64,000 bases of DNA from Streptomyces sp. NRRL S-1022 (GTDB lineage: Bacteria > Actinomycetota > Actinomycetes > Streptomycetales > Streptomycetaceae), in contig NZ_JOIU01000019.1 of assembly GCF_000720135.1 (NCBI RefSeq), positions 186,001 to 250,000 on the forward strand, read 5' to 3'. The notes beneath the pieces were generated by a model. It saw only the letters and a program-made list of their open reading frames with translations, searched no databases and was not told the origin of the DNA. Positions 18,045-27,846 of the stretch are shown here, piece after piece; positions within the stretch are counted from its first letter, which is position 1; every line of letters starts with the position of its first letter. A program made the position numbers and the translations under genes.

Positions 18045-18776
18045 TTACCCGAAGGTGGACGGGGCTCCAAAACGGGTATCCGCGCGGACGAGCGCCGGGA
18101 GTTCGGCGAGGGTGGAGATCCGGCGGCAGACGACCTCCCCGACGGCCCGTACGACGCCCGTCCCGCGGTCGATCCACACGGACAGCAGTCCGGCCTCGGC
18201 GGCGCCCCGGCCGTCGATCTCGGGGTGGTCCCCGACGTACGCCACCTCGTGCGGCGGCAGCCCCAGTGCCTCGCAGGACGCCAGGAAGGCGCCCGGCTCC
18301 GGCTTGGAGACGCCCAGCTCGGCGGCGCACAGCACGGACTCGAACCGGTCGAGCAGACCGAGGGTGCGCAGCTTGCGCTCCTGGACGGCGAGGCTGGAGT
18401 TGGACAGCACCGCGTGCCGGTGGCTGGCGGAGAGCGCCTCCAGGGCGGGCAGGACGTCCGGGAAGACGCTCCAGGCGGCCTCGTAGTGCCCGGCGTACCG
18501 CTGGAACCAGGCGTCGGCCTCGGCGTCGGTCGCTTCCGTGCCGAGGAACACCCGCACGCGGTCGCGCCGCTGCTCCTGGAACGAGCACTCCCCCGCCGCG
18601 TACCGCGCCCACTGGCGCTCCGTGATCTCCCGCCAGCGCACCAGGGCCTGCTCCGGGCTGTCGTACCCGGCGAGCAGCCCCTCGGCCGCCAGGTGCGCCC
18701 GCATGCCCTCGCGGTCCGCGGTCGTGTAGTCGAACAGGGTGTCGTCCACGTCCCAGAGCACGGCTCGGATCGTCAT
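18045..18776 (-). CDS. HAD-family hydrolase
   Basis: 243 residues. HAD motif I is WDVDDTLFDY (Asp9 nucleophile, Asp11 acid/base), motif II HAVLSNSSL, motif III the Lys of LGVSKPEPGAF, and motif IV YVGDHPEIDGRGAAEAG. A helical cap of about 80 residues follows motif I, as in phosphoglycolate phosphatase and other class C1 HADs. It is a cytosolic phosphatase of unknown substrate. It follows the DUF4241 gene by 35 bp on the same strand. Confidence 0.92.
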   Translation of the reverse strand: MTIRAVLWDVDDTLFDYTTADREGMRAHLAAEGLLAGYDSPEQALVRWREITERQWARYAAGECSFQEQRRDRVRVFLGTEATDAEADAWFQRYAGHYEAAWSVFPDVLPALEALSASHRHAVLSNSSLAVQERKLRTLGLLDRFESVLCAAELGVSKPEPGAFLASCEALGLPPHEVAYVGDHPEIDGRGAAEAGLLSVWIDRGTGVVRAVGEVVCRRISTLAELPALVRADTRFGAPSTFG

Positions 18777-18811
18777 GGGTCCGACGGTACCGCCGGACCG
18801 GCCGGGGCGGA

Positions 18812-19474
18812 CTACGCGGGGTCCGGGGCCACGAAGAAGTCCGTCACGAAGCAGGTGATCTCACCCGAGGCCGAGCGGCCCGTCCAGGTGGGATAGAAGC
18901 CGTCGCCCCAGCCCGAGGTGAACGCGGCCAGGGTGTGACCGCCGGTGGTGGACGTGACCAGGAACGGCCCCGGCGACCAGTCGCTGCTCTCGAACGCGTC
19001 CCACAGCGGCCCTTCCTCCTCCTCGGTCTCCGGGAACGCCTCCTCGGCCGAGGCATCGTAGAAGCAGCCGGTGCCGGCGTCGACGCCGTACCCGAAGAAC
19101 TCGTCGTCGTCGAGCCCGGCCGGGTCCTGGCCGGGGCGCAGGGCCGGTTCCCAGGTGACGGCCGGCTCGTCGCGGATGACCAGGCGGGCCGCGGCCACGC
19201 GCAGGTGCGGGTGGCCGGACGGGGGCTCGCCGGGCCGGGCGAGGGTCGCGACGGCCGCGTCGACGCGGTAGCGGCCGGGCGCCACGGTGGCCGTGAAGGG
19301 CTCCACGTCGCCGCTGCCGAGGTGGACGAACGGGTCGCAGGCGACGACCCGGCCGGTGGGCAGGTCCAGCTCGCCGCCGTCGGCCAGGTGGATCACGCCC
19401 TGGGTGCCGGTCTCGAAGCTGAAAGTGCTGCCCGGTGTGAACAGCCAGGTGTAGTCCCGCGGACTCATCGGCAT
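18812..19474 (-). CDS. DUF4241 family protein
   Basis: 220 residues from ATG 19474 (MPMSPRDYTWLFTPGS) with GAGAAGGG upstream. Features include LPTGRVVACDPFVHLG, APGRYRVDAAVA and the C-terminal GWGDGFYPTWTGRSASGEITCFVTDF split over two strands; the DGxYPxxxG core is typical of DUF4241. The function of the family is not established; some members are immunity-like proteins near polymorphic toxins, but no toxin is adjacent here. Acidic, cytosolic, no signal. Confidence 0.85.
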   Translation of the reverse strand: MPMSPRDYTWLFTPGSTFSFETGTQGVIHLADGGELDLPTGRVVACDPFVHLGSGDVEPFTATVAPGRYRVDAAVATLARPGEPPSGHPHLRVAAARLVIRDEPAVTWEPALRPGQDPAGLDDDEFFGYGVDAGTGCFYDASAEEAFPETEEEEGPLWDAFESSDWSPGPFLVTSTTGGHTLAAFTSGWGDGFYPTWTGRSASGEITCFVTDFFVAPDPA

Positions 19475-19538
19475 GACGGCGCCCTTCTCGATCTTGCTCG
19501 TCGTGTGGGCCGGAACACTAGTGCGGCCCACCGACAAG

Positions 19539-19579
19539 CCCGAGGGGGCGGCAGCCGGTACGGCCACCGCCCCCTCGGG
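19539..19579 (-). terminator. terminator after gltX
   Basis: Perfect 13-bp arms CCCGAGGGGGCGG (19539-19551) and CCGCCCCCTCGGG (19567-19579), starting 12 bp past the gltX stop. Confidence 0.85.
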
Positions 19580-19590
19580 TGCGCGCGCGA

Positions 19591-21075
19591 CTACGCCGTC
19601 AGCCTGGCCAGCGCCGCGTCGACGCGGGCCAGCGTCTTCTCCTTGCCCAGGACCTCCAGCGACTCGAAGAGCGGCAGGCCGACCGTGCGGCCGGTGACGG
19701 CCACGCGGACCGGGGCCTGGGCCTTGCCGAGCTTGAGGCCGTGGGCCTCGCCGGCGGCCAGGACGGCCTCCTTGAGGGACTCGGGGGAGGTCCAGTCGGC
19801 GGACTCCAGCTTCTCGCGGGCCGTGCGCAGCAGGGCGTCGGAGCCCTCCTTCATCGCCTTGGTCCACGAGGCCTCGTCGAAGACCGGCTCCGGCAGGAAG
19901 AGGAAGTCGACGTTGTCGGTGATCTCCGACAGGACCTTCACGCGGGTCTGGGCGTGCGGGGCGATCGCCTGCCACTTCGACTCGTCGAAGTCCTCCGGCG
20001 CCCAGGGGGCGAACGGGGCCCTCAGCCAGGGGCGGCAGCGCTCGGTGAACTCCTTCACGTCCAGCATGCGGATGTGGTCGGCGTTGATCGCCTCGCACTT
20101 CTTCAGGTCGAAGCGCGCCGGGTTGGGGTTCACGTCGGAGATGTCGAAGGCCGCGACCATCTCCTCGATCGAGAAGATGTCCTGGTCCGCCGAGAGCGAC
20201 CAGCCCAGCAGCGACAGGTAGTTGAGCAGGCCCTCGGGCAGGAAGCCGCGCTCGCGGTAGAGGTTCAGGGAGGCCTGGGGGTCGCGCTTGGAGAGCTTCT
20301 TGTTGCCCTCGCCCATCACGTACGGCAGGTGGCCGAAGGCGGGGGTCTGCTTGGCGATGCCCAGCTCCGTCAGCGCCTTGTACAGGGCGACCTGGCGCGG
20401 GGTGGAGGACAGCAGGTCCTCGCCGCGCAGCACGTGGGTGATGTCCATCAGCGCGTCGTCGACCGGGTTGACCAGCGTGTACAGCGGGGCGCCGTTCGCC
20501 CGGACGATGCCGTAGTCGGGCACGTTCTCCGGGGTGAAGGTCAGCTCGCCGCGGACCAGGTCGGTGAAGGTGATCGTCTCGTCGGGCATCCGGAAGCGGA
20601 CGATCGGGGTACGGCCCTGGGCCTGGTACTCCTCGACCTGTTCGGCGGTCAGCTCGCGGCAGTGGCCGTCGTAGCCGGACGGCTTGCCGGCGGCGCGGGC
20701 GGCCTCGCGGCGGCTGTCCAGCTCCTCCTGGGAGCAGTAGCAGTGGTAGGCGTGGCCGGCGTCCAGCAGCTTGCGGGCGACGTCCGCGTAGATGTCCATG
20801 CGCTGCGACTGGCGGTACGGGGCGTGCGGGCCGCCGACCTCGGGGCCCTCGTCCCAGTCGAAGCCGAGCCAGCGCATCGCGTCGAGCAGCTGGTTGTACG
20901 ACTCCTCCGAGTCGCGGGCCGCGTCGGTGTCCTCGATGCGGAAGACCAGGGTGCCCTGGTGGTGCCGGGCGAACGCCCAGTTGAACAGGGCGGTGCGGAC
21001 CAGGCCCACGTGGGGATTACCGGTGGGCGAGGGACAGAAACGGACGCGTACGGGGGAGCCGGGTGCGCTAGCCAC
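19591..21075 (-). CDS. gltX: glutamyl-tRNA synthetase
   Basis: 494-residue class I synthetase. Start GTG 21075 ([19 protein letters not shown]) with AAGG 9 bp upstream; it overlaps the upstream gene's stop by 8 bp. The HIGH box is HVGL (residues 22-25), the KMSKS box is KLSKR, and [13 protein letters not shown] lies in the inserted domain. Actinobacteria normally lack glutaminyl-tRNA synthetase, so this enzyme probably also charges tRNA-Gln with Glu for later amidation; that is family knowledge. tRNA-Glu and tRNA-Gln genes lie 1.6 kb away. Confidence 0.96.
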   Translation of the reverse strand: MASAPGSPVRVRFCPSPTGNPHVGLVRTALFNWAFARHHQGTLVFRIEDTDAARDSEESYNQLLDAMRWLGFDWDEGPEVGGPHAPYRQSQRMDIYADVARKLLDAGHAYHCYCSQEELDSRREAARAAGKPSGYDGHCRELTAEQVEEYQAQGRTPIVRFRMPDETITFTDLVRGELTFTPENVPDYGIVRANGAPLYTLVNPVDDALMDITHVLRGEDLLSSTPRQVALYKALTELGIAKQTPAFGHLPYVMGEGNKKLSKRDPQASLNLYRERGFLPEGLLNYLSLLGWSLSADQDIFSIEEMVAAFDISDVNPNPARFDLKKCEAINADHIRMLDVKEFTERCRPWLRAPFAPWAPEDFDESKWQAIAPHAQTRVKVLSEITDNVDFLFLPEPVFDEASWTKAMKEGSDALLRTAREKLESADWTSPESLKEAVLAAGEAHGLKLGKAQAPVRVAVTGRTVGLPLFESLEVLGKEKTLARVDAALARLTA

Positions 21076-21853
21076 GCTTGACAACCTTGTTGGTGAGAGT
21101 GCCGATGCCTTCGATGGTGACGGCGACCTCGTCGCCGACGTGCAGGGGGCCGACCCCCGCGGGGGTGCCGGTGAGGATGACGTCGCCGGGCAGCAGCGTC
21201 ATGGCCTCGGAGATGTTGACGATCAGGTCCTCGATGCGGTGGATCATCTCGCTCGTGCGTCCCAGCTGCCGCTGTTCGCCGTTGACGGTGAGCTGCACGG
21301 TGAGGTCGTTCGCGCGGGCGAGGTCGATGTCCGTCTCCACCCAGGGGCCGAGCGGGCAGGAGGTGTCGAAGCCCTTGGCCCGGGCCCACTGCTTCTCGCG
21401 CTTCTGCACATCGCGGGCGGTGACGTCGTTGGCGCAGGTGTAGCCGAAGATCACGTCCTTGACGCGGTCGCGCGGGACCTCTCGGCACATGCGGCCGATG
21501 ACCACGGCCAGCTCGGCCTCGTGGTGCAGTTCCTCGGTGAAGGAGGGGTACTGGATGTCGTCGCCGGGGCCGATCACCGAGGTGGACGGCTTGAAGAAGG
21601 CGAAGGGGGCGTCCGGCACCTCGTTGCCCAGCTCGCGCGCGTGCTCGGCGTAGTTGCGGCCGAAGGCCACGACCTTGTTGGGGAGCACCGGCGGGAGCAG
21701 TCTGACCTTGCCGAGCGGCACCTTCGTACCGGACAGCTCGTAGTCCGCGAACGGAATGCCCTTGATGATGTCGAGGACGAGTTCGTCCTGCTTGTCGCCC
21801 TCGACCGCGCCGAAGGCTACGTTCCCGTCGATGGAGAACCTGGCGATGCGCAC
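21068..21853 (-). CDS. fumarylacetoacetate hydrolase family protein
   Basis: 261 residues from a GTG start at 21853 ([19 protein letters not shown]). The FAH catalytic domain is seen from about residue 60: [33 protein letters not shown] (metal-binding Glu residues), [22 protein letters not shown] and [15 protein letters not shown]. Related enzymes act as acylpyruvase, oxaloacetate decarboxylase or 2-hydroxyhepta-2,4-diene-1,7-dioate isomerase; the substrate here cannot be told. It overlaps gltX and shares its transcript. Confidence 0.93.
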   Translation of the reverse strand: MRIARFSIDGNVAFGAVEGDKQDELVLDIIKGIPFADYELSGTKVPLGKVRLLPPVLPNKVVAFGRNYAEHARELGNEVPDAPFAFFKPSTSVIGPGDDIQYPSFTEELHHEAELAVVIGRMCREVPRDRVKDVIFGYTCANDVTARDVQKREKQWARAKGFDTSCPLGPWVETDIDLARANDLTVQLTVNGEQRQLGRTSEMIHRIEDLIVNISEAMTLLPGDVILTGTPAGVGPLHVGDEVAVTIEGIGTLTNKVVKRG

Positions 21854-22005
21854 GGGATCCTGCGCCCCTCACTGAGAACCGGCGTACTGACGCCTCAGGT
21901 TAACGGAGCTATGCGAAGTTGTTCGCTTCTGGGGGCATCGGCGCAGGTCAGAGGCGGGTCATCGGAGCTTGTGGGCCGCCGTGCGGAAAACGCCGGGAAA
22001 AACGC

Positions 22006-22087
22006 GAGCGCGGCCGGAGGGAGTCACCCGATCCCTCGGCCGCGCTCGGTGGAACCGTCGGCGCCTCCCCGGGCCCGGGGAGGCGCC
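22006..22087 (-). terminator. double terminator after the 64-residue gene
   Basis: Two hairpins follow the stop at 22091. The nearer is a perfect 28-bp palindrome at 22060-22087 (GGCGCCTCCCCGGG and its complement). The farther is GAGCGCGGCCGgAGGGA / TCCCTCGGCCGCGCTC at 22006-22047. The remainder of 21854-22005 shows no gene. Confidence 0.8.
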
Positions 22088-22090
22088 GGA

Positions 22091-22285
22091 TTACTCGCCG
22101 GCCGGGACGCCCGCGCCGGCCGGGACCTCCATGAGGACGGTGCGGCGGGGGTTGGCCGTCTGGGCGGGGAGGTCGACGGAGTGCTCCGGCAGCTCGGGCG
22201 TGTGCAGCTCGCCGGCGTCCGTCAGGTGCGCCAGGGTCGTGCGTCGCGGGTTGGCTATGTTGCGGAACATCATCGTCGTCTTCAC
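22091..22285 (-). CDS. small protein with duplicated ANPRRTxL motif
   Basis: 64 residues from a GTG at 22285, which has AGGA 8 bp upstream (MKTTMMFRNIANPRRTTLA). The motif ANPRRT-x-L occurs at residues 11-18 and again at 44-51, exactly 33 residues apart, separated by an acidic/His/Pro-rich linker (ELHTPELPEHSVDLP). There is no signal peptide or membrane helix. It is monocistronic, closed by two strong hairpins, which supports a real gene. I do not recognise the family. A ribosomally made peptide precursor, a protease substrate or an adaptor are possible. Confidence 0.65.
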   Translation of the reverse strand: MKTTMMFRNIANPRRTTLAHLTDAGELHTPELPEHSVDLPAQTANPRRTVLMEVPAGAGVPAGE

Positions 22286-22856
22286 CGTTGTCGTCCTGTG
22301 CCCTCTGGTCGCGTGGTTGGCAGAGTCGTCCCTCTTGTAAAGCGCCAGGCTAAACATCCGATTCCCCGGCGAAGCCGCCAACTCCCCCTGATGTGCGTGT
22401 GAGTTTGCTCACGACCTCACGGGCAAATCGGTCAATTCCGACCCTCAACTCGCCTCACGGAAACGGACATTGACCCCCTGAAGCGGCCATTCCGCTCCTG
22501 ATCATGGCGACTGGGACACCGGACCCCGAGCAGCGACTCACCGGGGTATGCCCGTTATGCCCTGAAACCGGTTCCACGGCCGGTGACACACCCCTCACAG
22601 GGGGTCACGGAGGTCACAGCTCGGTCCACTGCCCTTGTTGGAGATCCTGCACTGTGCTGGAATTCCACGGACCGCCGCAGGATCGAGCCGGCGCACTGGG
22701 GGCGCGTACAGCGCCGAGTGGCGGCGAGATAGGGGGGAACCAGCGGCCGGTCACTCAAGACCACCCGGGGGGCGTATTCAGGGCGCTCACCACAACGCCG
22801 ACACCGTGTCCCTCCGTTCGCGCGGAGGGGCGCCTGGTCCAGAGGTTGCGACGCTA
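22286..22856. promoter_or_regulatory. divergent intergenic region upstream of conservon 1
   Basis: 571 bp with no convincing gene, carrying promoters for the 64-residue gene (leftward) and cvnA1 (rightward). An inverted repeat GTGACacaCCCCT-cac-AGGGGgGTCAC spans 22583-22606 and is a candidate operator. Part of the region (22380-22460) is AT-richer than its surroundings. Confidence 0.45.
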
Positions 22857-25800
22857 GTGCAGGGACGTTTCAAGAGGGATGGCAGCGCTTCGGCGGAGCC
22901 GGAGCCGCACGGCGGGACTGGCCCCAAGGCCGTCAGCTCCTCGCCCCAGCACGCCCAGAACCCGGGCCAGGCCCAGGCCGGAGACGGCGGTGAGCGCGGA
23001 CGCCCGGGCGGGTCCGCCGCATCGGCTTCCACGACCGCGACGCCCTCGGCCGGCCCCACGCCGTCGGCGAAGCCCGCGCAGAGCCCGACCAGCACGGGTT
23101 CGCGGCTGGCGCTGCGCAACTGGCGCATCTCCACGCGCCTGGTGTCGCTGCTCGCGCTGCCCGTGGTCGCGGCGACCTCGCTGGGCGCGCTGCGCATCAA
23201 CGAGAACATGAACGACATCCAGCAGCTCGACAACATGAAGCTGCTGACGGAGATGACCAAGCAGGCCACCGAACTGGCGATGGCGCTCCAGGAGGAGCGC
23301 GACCAGTCCGCCGGCCCGCTGGCCCACGGCGGTCTGAAGAAGAACGACTACCAGATCAAGGCGTACCAGCAGAAGACGGACCGGGCCCGCGAGAACTTCC
23401 TCGACTCCTCCGAGGAGATCGACGCCGCGAGCAAGGACGGCAACCTGCAGGGCGTGCGCGACGCGCTCGTCGGCCTGGCCAACCAGCTCGACGACCTCGC
23501 CAAGATCCGCCAGAAGGCCTACGGGTCCAAGGAGAACGCCTCCCAGACGGTCGAGTCCTACCACCGGCTCATCAGCCAGCTGATCGGCCTGTCCCAGGAC
23601 ATGGCCGAGGCGTCCAGCAACCCGGAGATGATCTCCCGCACCCGCGCCCTGGCGGCCTTCTCCACCGCCAAGGAGTACGCGTCCGTGCAGCGCGCGATGA
23701 TCGCCGCCGCGCTGCCCGCGACCACCGACACCAAGGGCGACCTCTCCGAGAACGACCGCCTCTACGGCCAGTCGGCGTACGAGAGCGAGAACTCCGAGCT
23801 GGCGATCTTCCGGAAGATCTACGCGGACCAGAACGCCGAGGAGCTGCTGAAGCCGATCGACGAGGGCAACCCGACGATCGAGGCCGCGGACACCTACGCC
23901 AAGCGCTCGTTCGAGTCCCCCGACGGCCTGCAGCAGCTGCCGGCGCGGTCCTACAAGGACTGGGTGGACGACAGCTCGTCCAAGATCGAGCAGATGAAGA
24001 AGATCGAGCACACGCTGCTGGAGGAGATGGAGCAGAAGGCGCGTGAGCTGAAGAGCGCCACCCAGCGTGACGCCATCATCTCCGGTGCGCTGATCCTGCT
24101 CGTCCTCGGTGTGTCGCTCGTCGGCGCGTTCGTCGTGGCCCGGTCCATGATCCGCTCGCTGCGCCGGCTCCAGGAGACCGCGACCAAGGTCGCCCAGGAC
24201 CGGCTGCCCGAGCTGGTCAAGCAGCTCTCCGAGTCCGACCCGCAGGACGTCGACACCTCGGTGGAGTCGGTCGGTGTGCACTCCCGGGACGAGATCGGCC
24301 AGGTGGCCGCGGCCTTCGACGACGTGCACCGCGAGGCGGTCCGCCTCGCCGCCGAGCAGGCCCTGCTGCGGGGCAACGTCAACGCGATGTTCACCAACCT
24401 CTCGCGCCGCTCCCAGGGTCTGATCCAGCGCCAGCTGTCGCTGATCTCCGAGCTGGAGTCCCGCGAGGCCGACCCGGACCAGCTGTCCTCGCTGTTCAAG
24501 CTGGACCACCTCGCCACGCGTATGCGCCGTAACGGTGAGAACCTCCTCGTCCTCGCCGGTGAGGAGCCGGGCCGCCGCTGGACCCGTCCGGTCCCGCTGG
24601 TCGACGTGCTCCGCGCCGCCGCGTCCGAGGTGGAGCAGTACGAGCGCATCGAGCTGGCCGCCGTGCCGACCACCGAAGTGGCCGGCCGCGTGGTCAACGA
24701 CCTCGTACACCTGCTCGCCGAGCTGCTGGAGAACGCGACCTCGTTCTCCTCGCCGCAGACCAAGGTCAAGGTCACCGGTCACGCGCTGCCCGACGGCCGC
24801 GTGCTGATCGAGATCCACGACACCGGTATCGGCCTCTCCCCCGAGGACCTCGCGGCGATCAACGAGCGGCTCGCCTCGCCGCCCACCGTGGACGTCTCCG
24901 TCTCCCGCCGCATGGGTCTGTTCGTGGTCGGCCGGCTGTCCCAGCGCCACGGCATCCGCATCCAGCTGCGCCCGTCCGACTCCGGTGGTACGACCGCGCT
25001 GGTCATGCTCCCCGTGGACGTCGCCCAGGGCGGCCGGAAGCCCGTTCCCGGCAAGCCCGGCGCGCCCGGGTCCACCGGTGGTCCCGCCGCCGCGCAGGCC
25101 GCCGCCGGTGCGGCAGCGGCCCGCCGGCAGAACGGCAACCCCGGCGGCGCCCCGGCCGGCGGTGGTCTGCTCGGTTCCGGCCCCGGCCCGCGCGGCCAGG
25201 TCGGCCCGGCCCAGGGTCCCCGGGCCGCGCTGCCCGGCACGGGCCAGGGCGGCCGTCCCGGTGCGCCGGGCGGAGCGCGCGGTCCGCAGGGCGGCCCCGG
25301 CGGCCCCCAGCAGAACCGTCCCGCGCCGGCCGGCTTCGGCGGTCAGGCGCCGGGTGCCCCGCAGGGCCTGCAGGCCGCCGGCCCGGGTGGGCCGCAGCAG
25401 GACGCCTTCGGCGGCGGCCGTGGCCGCAGGCGGTCCGGCGCTCCCGCGGACCAGGGCCGCCAGCCCCAGCTGCCGCCGCGCGGCGGCCCGCGGGCCGAGC
25501 TGCCCGGCGGTGACCCGCAGTCCCGCACCCCGGACTGGAGCGAAGCCCCGCTGTCGCGGGCCGCGATGGACACCCCCCGCGGTCACGACGAGCAGGACCC
25601 GACGCAGACCGCACGCATGCCGCGGGTGGACGACCGGCAGGGTCCGGGCTCGACCTCGGAGATGCCCCGGATCGACGCCCAGGGCCCGGCCGCGACGGGC
25701 GAGTTCCCGCGCGCCGAGCCGAACGGCGCGGGCGGCTCGCACACCGGCCAGTTCGCCCGCCCGGACACCGCCCAGCAGACGGGCCAGTTCGCGCGTCCCG

Positions 25801-26633
25801 ACAACCTCCAGCAGACCGGGCAGTTCGCGCGTCCCGACCAGGGCAGGCAGCCGGGTCCCTTCGAGGGTCCCGGCACCCAGCAGGGCGGCGACGCGTACGT
25901 CCGCTCCGACGTGTTCGGCACGCCGGCGCCCGGACAGCCGGCCAACGACCCGCAGAGCACGGGCCAGTTCCCGGCCCCGCAGGCCCCGCAGGCTTACGAC
26001 GGCGGTTACGACGGCGGCTCCACCGGGCAGCACGCCCTCCCGGGCCGCCAGAACCCCGGCCACACCGGCCAGTTCGACCGTCCGCAGCCGGCCGGCCGGG
26101 GCGACTTCGGTGCCCCGCGCCCGCCCGCGCCGCAGCAGCGCCCGGTCCGCCAGGAGCCGGAGGCGCTGCCGCCGGCCAGCAGCCCGGGTGACGGCCGTAC
26201 CCCGCTGTACGACACACTGGAGACCAACTGGTTCCACGGTCAGCAGGAGAACTCCCCCGCACCGCGGCAGGAGAACGCTCCCGCACCGCGGCAGCAGCAG
26301 GCACCCGCGCCGGCTCCGCAGCGGTCCGCACAGAACACCGGCTCCTGGCGCACCTCGCCGAACGACGAACTCGTCCGGCAGGCAGAACGCGTCCGGCAGC
26401 CCGCGGCCGGCGGGGTCACCACCTCCGGCCTGCCGCGCCGGGTGCCCCGGGCGAACCTCGTCCCGGGCACCGCCCAGCAGCAACAGCACCAAGCCGGTCC
26501 GCAGGTCTCGCGTGCGCCTGACGACGTACGCGGACGGCTGACCAATCTTCGTCGGGGCATCGCTCAGGGCCGTCAGGCCGGCAGCGGCCAGACCGGCAGC
26601 TTCCCGAGCCCCACTCACCAGCAGGAGCGTTAG
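22857..26633 (+). CDS. cvnA1: conservon sensor-like ATPase CvnA (first copy)
   Basis: 1258 residues from GTG 22857 (MQGRFKRDGSASAEPEP). A disordered N-terminus precedes a transmembrane helix at about 95-115 (LVSLLALPVVAATSLGAL), an extracytoplasmic sensor domain to ~400, a second helix (ALILLVLGVSLVGAFVVA, ~410-430), a HAMP-like linker, and a GHKL ATPase with N-box LLAELLENATSF (~619) and G1 box IEIHDTGIGL (~651). The C-terminal ~450 residues are Pro/Gly/Gln-rich with TGQFARPD repeats near residues 960-1000. CvnA resembles a histidine kinase and works with CvnB-D at the membrane. It is followed immediately by cvnB1. Confidence 0.94.
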   Translation: MQGRFKRDGSASAEPEPHGGTGPKAVSSSPQHAQNPGQAQAGDGGERGRPGGSAASASTTATPSAGPTPSAKPAQSPTSTGSRLALRNWRISTRLVSLLALPVVAATSLGALRINENMNDIQQLDNMKLLTEMTKQATELAMALQEERDQSAGPLAHGGLKKNDYQIKAYQQKTDRARENFLDSSEEIDAASKDGNLQGVRDALVGLANQLDDLAKIRQKAYGSKENASQTVESYHRLISQLIGLSQDMAEASSNPEMISRTRALAAFSTAKEYASVQRAMIAAALPATTDTKGDLSENDRLYGQSAYESENSELAIFRKIYADQNAEELLKPIDEGNPTIEAADTYAKRSFESPDGLQQLPARSYKDWVDDSSSKIEQMKKIEHTLLEEMEQKARELKSATQRDAIISGALILLVLGVSLVGAFVVARSMIRSLRRLQETATKVAQDRLPELVKQLSESDPQDVDTSVESVGVHSRDEIGQVAAAFDDVHREAVRLAAEQALLRGNVNAMFTNLSRRSQGLIQRQLSLISELESREADPDQLSSLFKLDHLATRMRRNGENLLVLAGEEPGRRWTRPVPLVDVLRAAASEVEQYERIELAAVPTTEVAGRVVNDLVHLLAELLENATSFSSPQTKVKVTGHALPDGRVLIEIHDTGIGLSPEDLAAINERLASPPTVDVSVSRRMGLFVVGRLSQRHGIRIQLRPSDSGGTTALVMLPVDVAQGGRKPVPGKPGAPGSTGGPAAAQAAAGAAAARRQNGNPGGAPAGGGLLGSGPGPRGQVGPAQGPRAALPGTGQGGRPGAPGGARGPQGGPGGPQQNRPAPAGFGGQAPGAPQGLQAAGPGGPQQDAFGGGRGRRRSGAPADQGRQPQLPPRGGPRAELPGGDPQSRTPDWSEAPLSRAAMDTPRGHDEQDPTQTARMPRVDDRQGPGSTSEMPRIDAQGPAATGEFPRAEPNGAGGSHTGQFARPDTAQQTGQFARPDNLQQTGQFARPDQGRQPGPFEGPGTQQGGDAYVRSDVFGTPAPGQPANDPQSTGQFPAPQAPQAYDGGYDGGSTGQHALPGRQNPGHTGQFDRPQPAGRGDFGAPRPPAPQQRPVRQEPEALPPASSPGDGRTPLYDTLETNWFHGQQENSPAPRQENAPAPRQQQAPAPAPQRSAQNTGSWRTSPNDELVRQAERVRQPAAGGVTTSGLPRRVPRANLVPGTAQQQQHQAGPQVSRAPDDVRGRLTNLRRGIAQGRQAGSGQTGSFPSPTHQQER

Positions 26634-27056
26634 TTGAGTCCGATGAGCCAGGCGGCACAGAACCTGAACTGGTTGATCACCAACTTCGTGGACAACACCC
26701 CCGGGGTGTCGCACACAGTGGTGGTCTCCGCCGACGGCCTTCTGCTGGCGATGTCCGAAGGTTTCCCGCGGGACCGCGCCGACCAGCTGGCGGCCGTCGC
26801 GTCCGGGCTGACCTCGTTGACGGCCGGGGCGTCCCGGATCTTCGAGGGCGGCACGGTGGCGCAGACGGTCGTCGAGATGGAGCGCGGGTTCCTCTTCCTG
26901 ATGTCCATCTCGGACGGGTCGTCCCTCGCGGTACTGGCCCACCCCGATGCGGACATCGGTCTCGTCGGCTACGAGATGGCACTGCTCGTCGACCGCGCGG
27001 GTGCGGTACTCACCCCGGACCTGCGCGCCGAACTCCAGGGCAGTCTGCTCCACTGA
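26634..27056 (+). CDS. cvnB1: roadblock/LC7 protein CvnB (first copy)
   Basis: 137-140 residues, a roadblock/LC7 (MglB-like) domain: NLNWLITNFVDNTPGVSHT, then VSADGLLLAMSEGFPRD and LAVLAHPDADIGLVGYEMA. Roadblock proteins act as activators or partners of small GTPases, here CvnD. Two starts are possible: TTG 26634, placed 7 bp after AGGAG, or ATG 26643 (MSQAAQNLNW), 16 bp after it. The same spacing is kept in the second copy, which favours the upstream codon. It starts directly after the cvnA1 stop. Confidence 0.93.
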   Translation: MSPMSQAAQNLNWLITNFVDNTPGVSHTVVVSADGLLLAMSEGFPRDRADQLAAVASGLTSLTAGASRIFEGGTVAQTVVEMERGFLFLMSISDGSSLAVLAHPDADIGLVGYEMALLVDRAGAVLTPDLRAELQGSLLH

Positions 27057-27167
27057 CCGCCCCCGGCACCACCCACCTCACCAAAACACCGTCCGGCCGC
27101 CACAATCCCCCCACCGGCCCCGTCAGACGGCTTGACTGACCGACTTGCTGTCCCGCCCGGAGGATTC

Positions 27168-27566
27168 ATGACCCCGCCCACCGCCCATCATGATCCGTAC
27201 GCGGAGCCGTACGGGGACGAGGGCGACCAGCCGCTGGTGAGGCCCTACGCCATGACCGGCGGCCGGACCAGGCCCCGCTACCAGCTCGCCATCGAGGCGC
27301 TGATCAGCACCACGGCCGACCCGGCAGCACTCATGGGGCTCCTTCCGGAGCACCAGCGCATCTGCCACCTGTGCCGCGAGGTCAAGTCGGTCGCGGAGGT
27401 CTCGGCGCTGCTGGCCATGCCGCTGGGCGTGGCCCGGATCCTGGTGGCCGACCTCGCCGAGGCCGGCCTGGTCGCCATCCACCAGCCGGGTGGCGACGAG
27501 AACAACGGCGGCGCTCCGGATGTGACGCTGCTCGAAAGGGTGCTCAGTGGACTTCGCAAGCTCTGA
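27168..27566 (+). CDS. cvnC1: DUF742 protein CvnC (first copy)
   Basis: 132 residues from ATG 27168 with GGAGG upstream. The DUF742 domain runs from LVRPYAMTGGRTRPRYQL to the end and includes a C-x2-C pair (HQRICHLCRE), VAEVSALLAMPLGVARI (winged-helix-like) and VTLLERVLSGLRKL. DUF742 proteins are found only with conservons; their role is unknown, probably an adaptor. It overlaps cvnD1 by 20 bp. Confidence 0.93.
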   Translation: MTPPTAHHDPYAEPYGDEGDQPLVRPYAMTGGRTRPRYQLAIEALISTTADPAALMGLLPEHQRICHLCREVKSVAEVSALLAMPLGVARILVADLAEAGLVAIHQPGGDENNGGAPDVTLLERVLSGLRKL

Positions 27567-27846
27567 CGCGGGCCGGGCCACCACCTCCGCGAAGATCGTG
27601 GTGGCGGGCGGCTTCGGCGTGGGCAAGACCACGTTCGTCGGCGCCGTCTCGGAGATCAACCCGCTGCGCACAGAGGCCCTCAACGGCTTCGACGGACAGC
27701 AGCCCTACGCCCCGGAGGAAGTGCGCGAGGCGCTCCAGATCGGGCCGGACACCCCGATCATCACGACCGACGCCCGACACCGTGCGGATGCAAAGAGCGC
27801 GCTGATCACGCTCGTGGAGCACGCCCTGATGGCGCGCTTGAAGTAG
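27547..27846 (+). CDS. cvnD1: conservon GTPase CvnD, internally deleted (first copy)
   Basis: Only 99 residues from GTG 27547, while conservon GTPases are about 190-200. The P-loop VAGGFGVGKTTF is intact, but after SEINPLRTEA the sequence jumps to LNGFDGQQPYAPEE. Roughly 92 residues with the switch regions and the DxxG motif are missing without a frameshift; the G4-like NGFD and the C-terminus remain. As written it should not cycle GTP. Either a true in-frame deletion or an assembly collapse between the near-identical cvnD copies could explain this (see the finding). Confidence 0.85.
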   Translation: MDFASSDAGRATTSAKIVVAGGFGVGKTTFVGAVSEINPLRTEALNGFDGQQPYAPEEVREALQIGPDTPIITTDARHRADAKSALITLVEHALMARLK

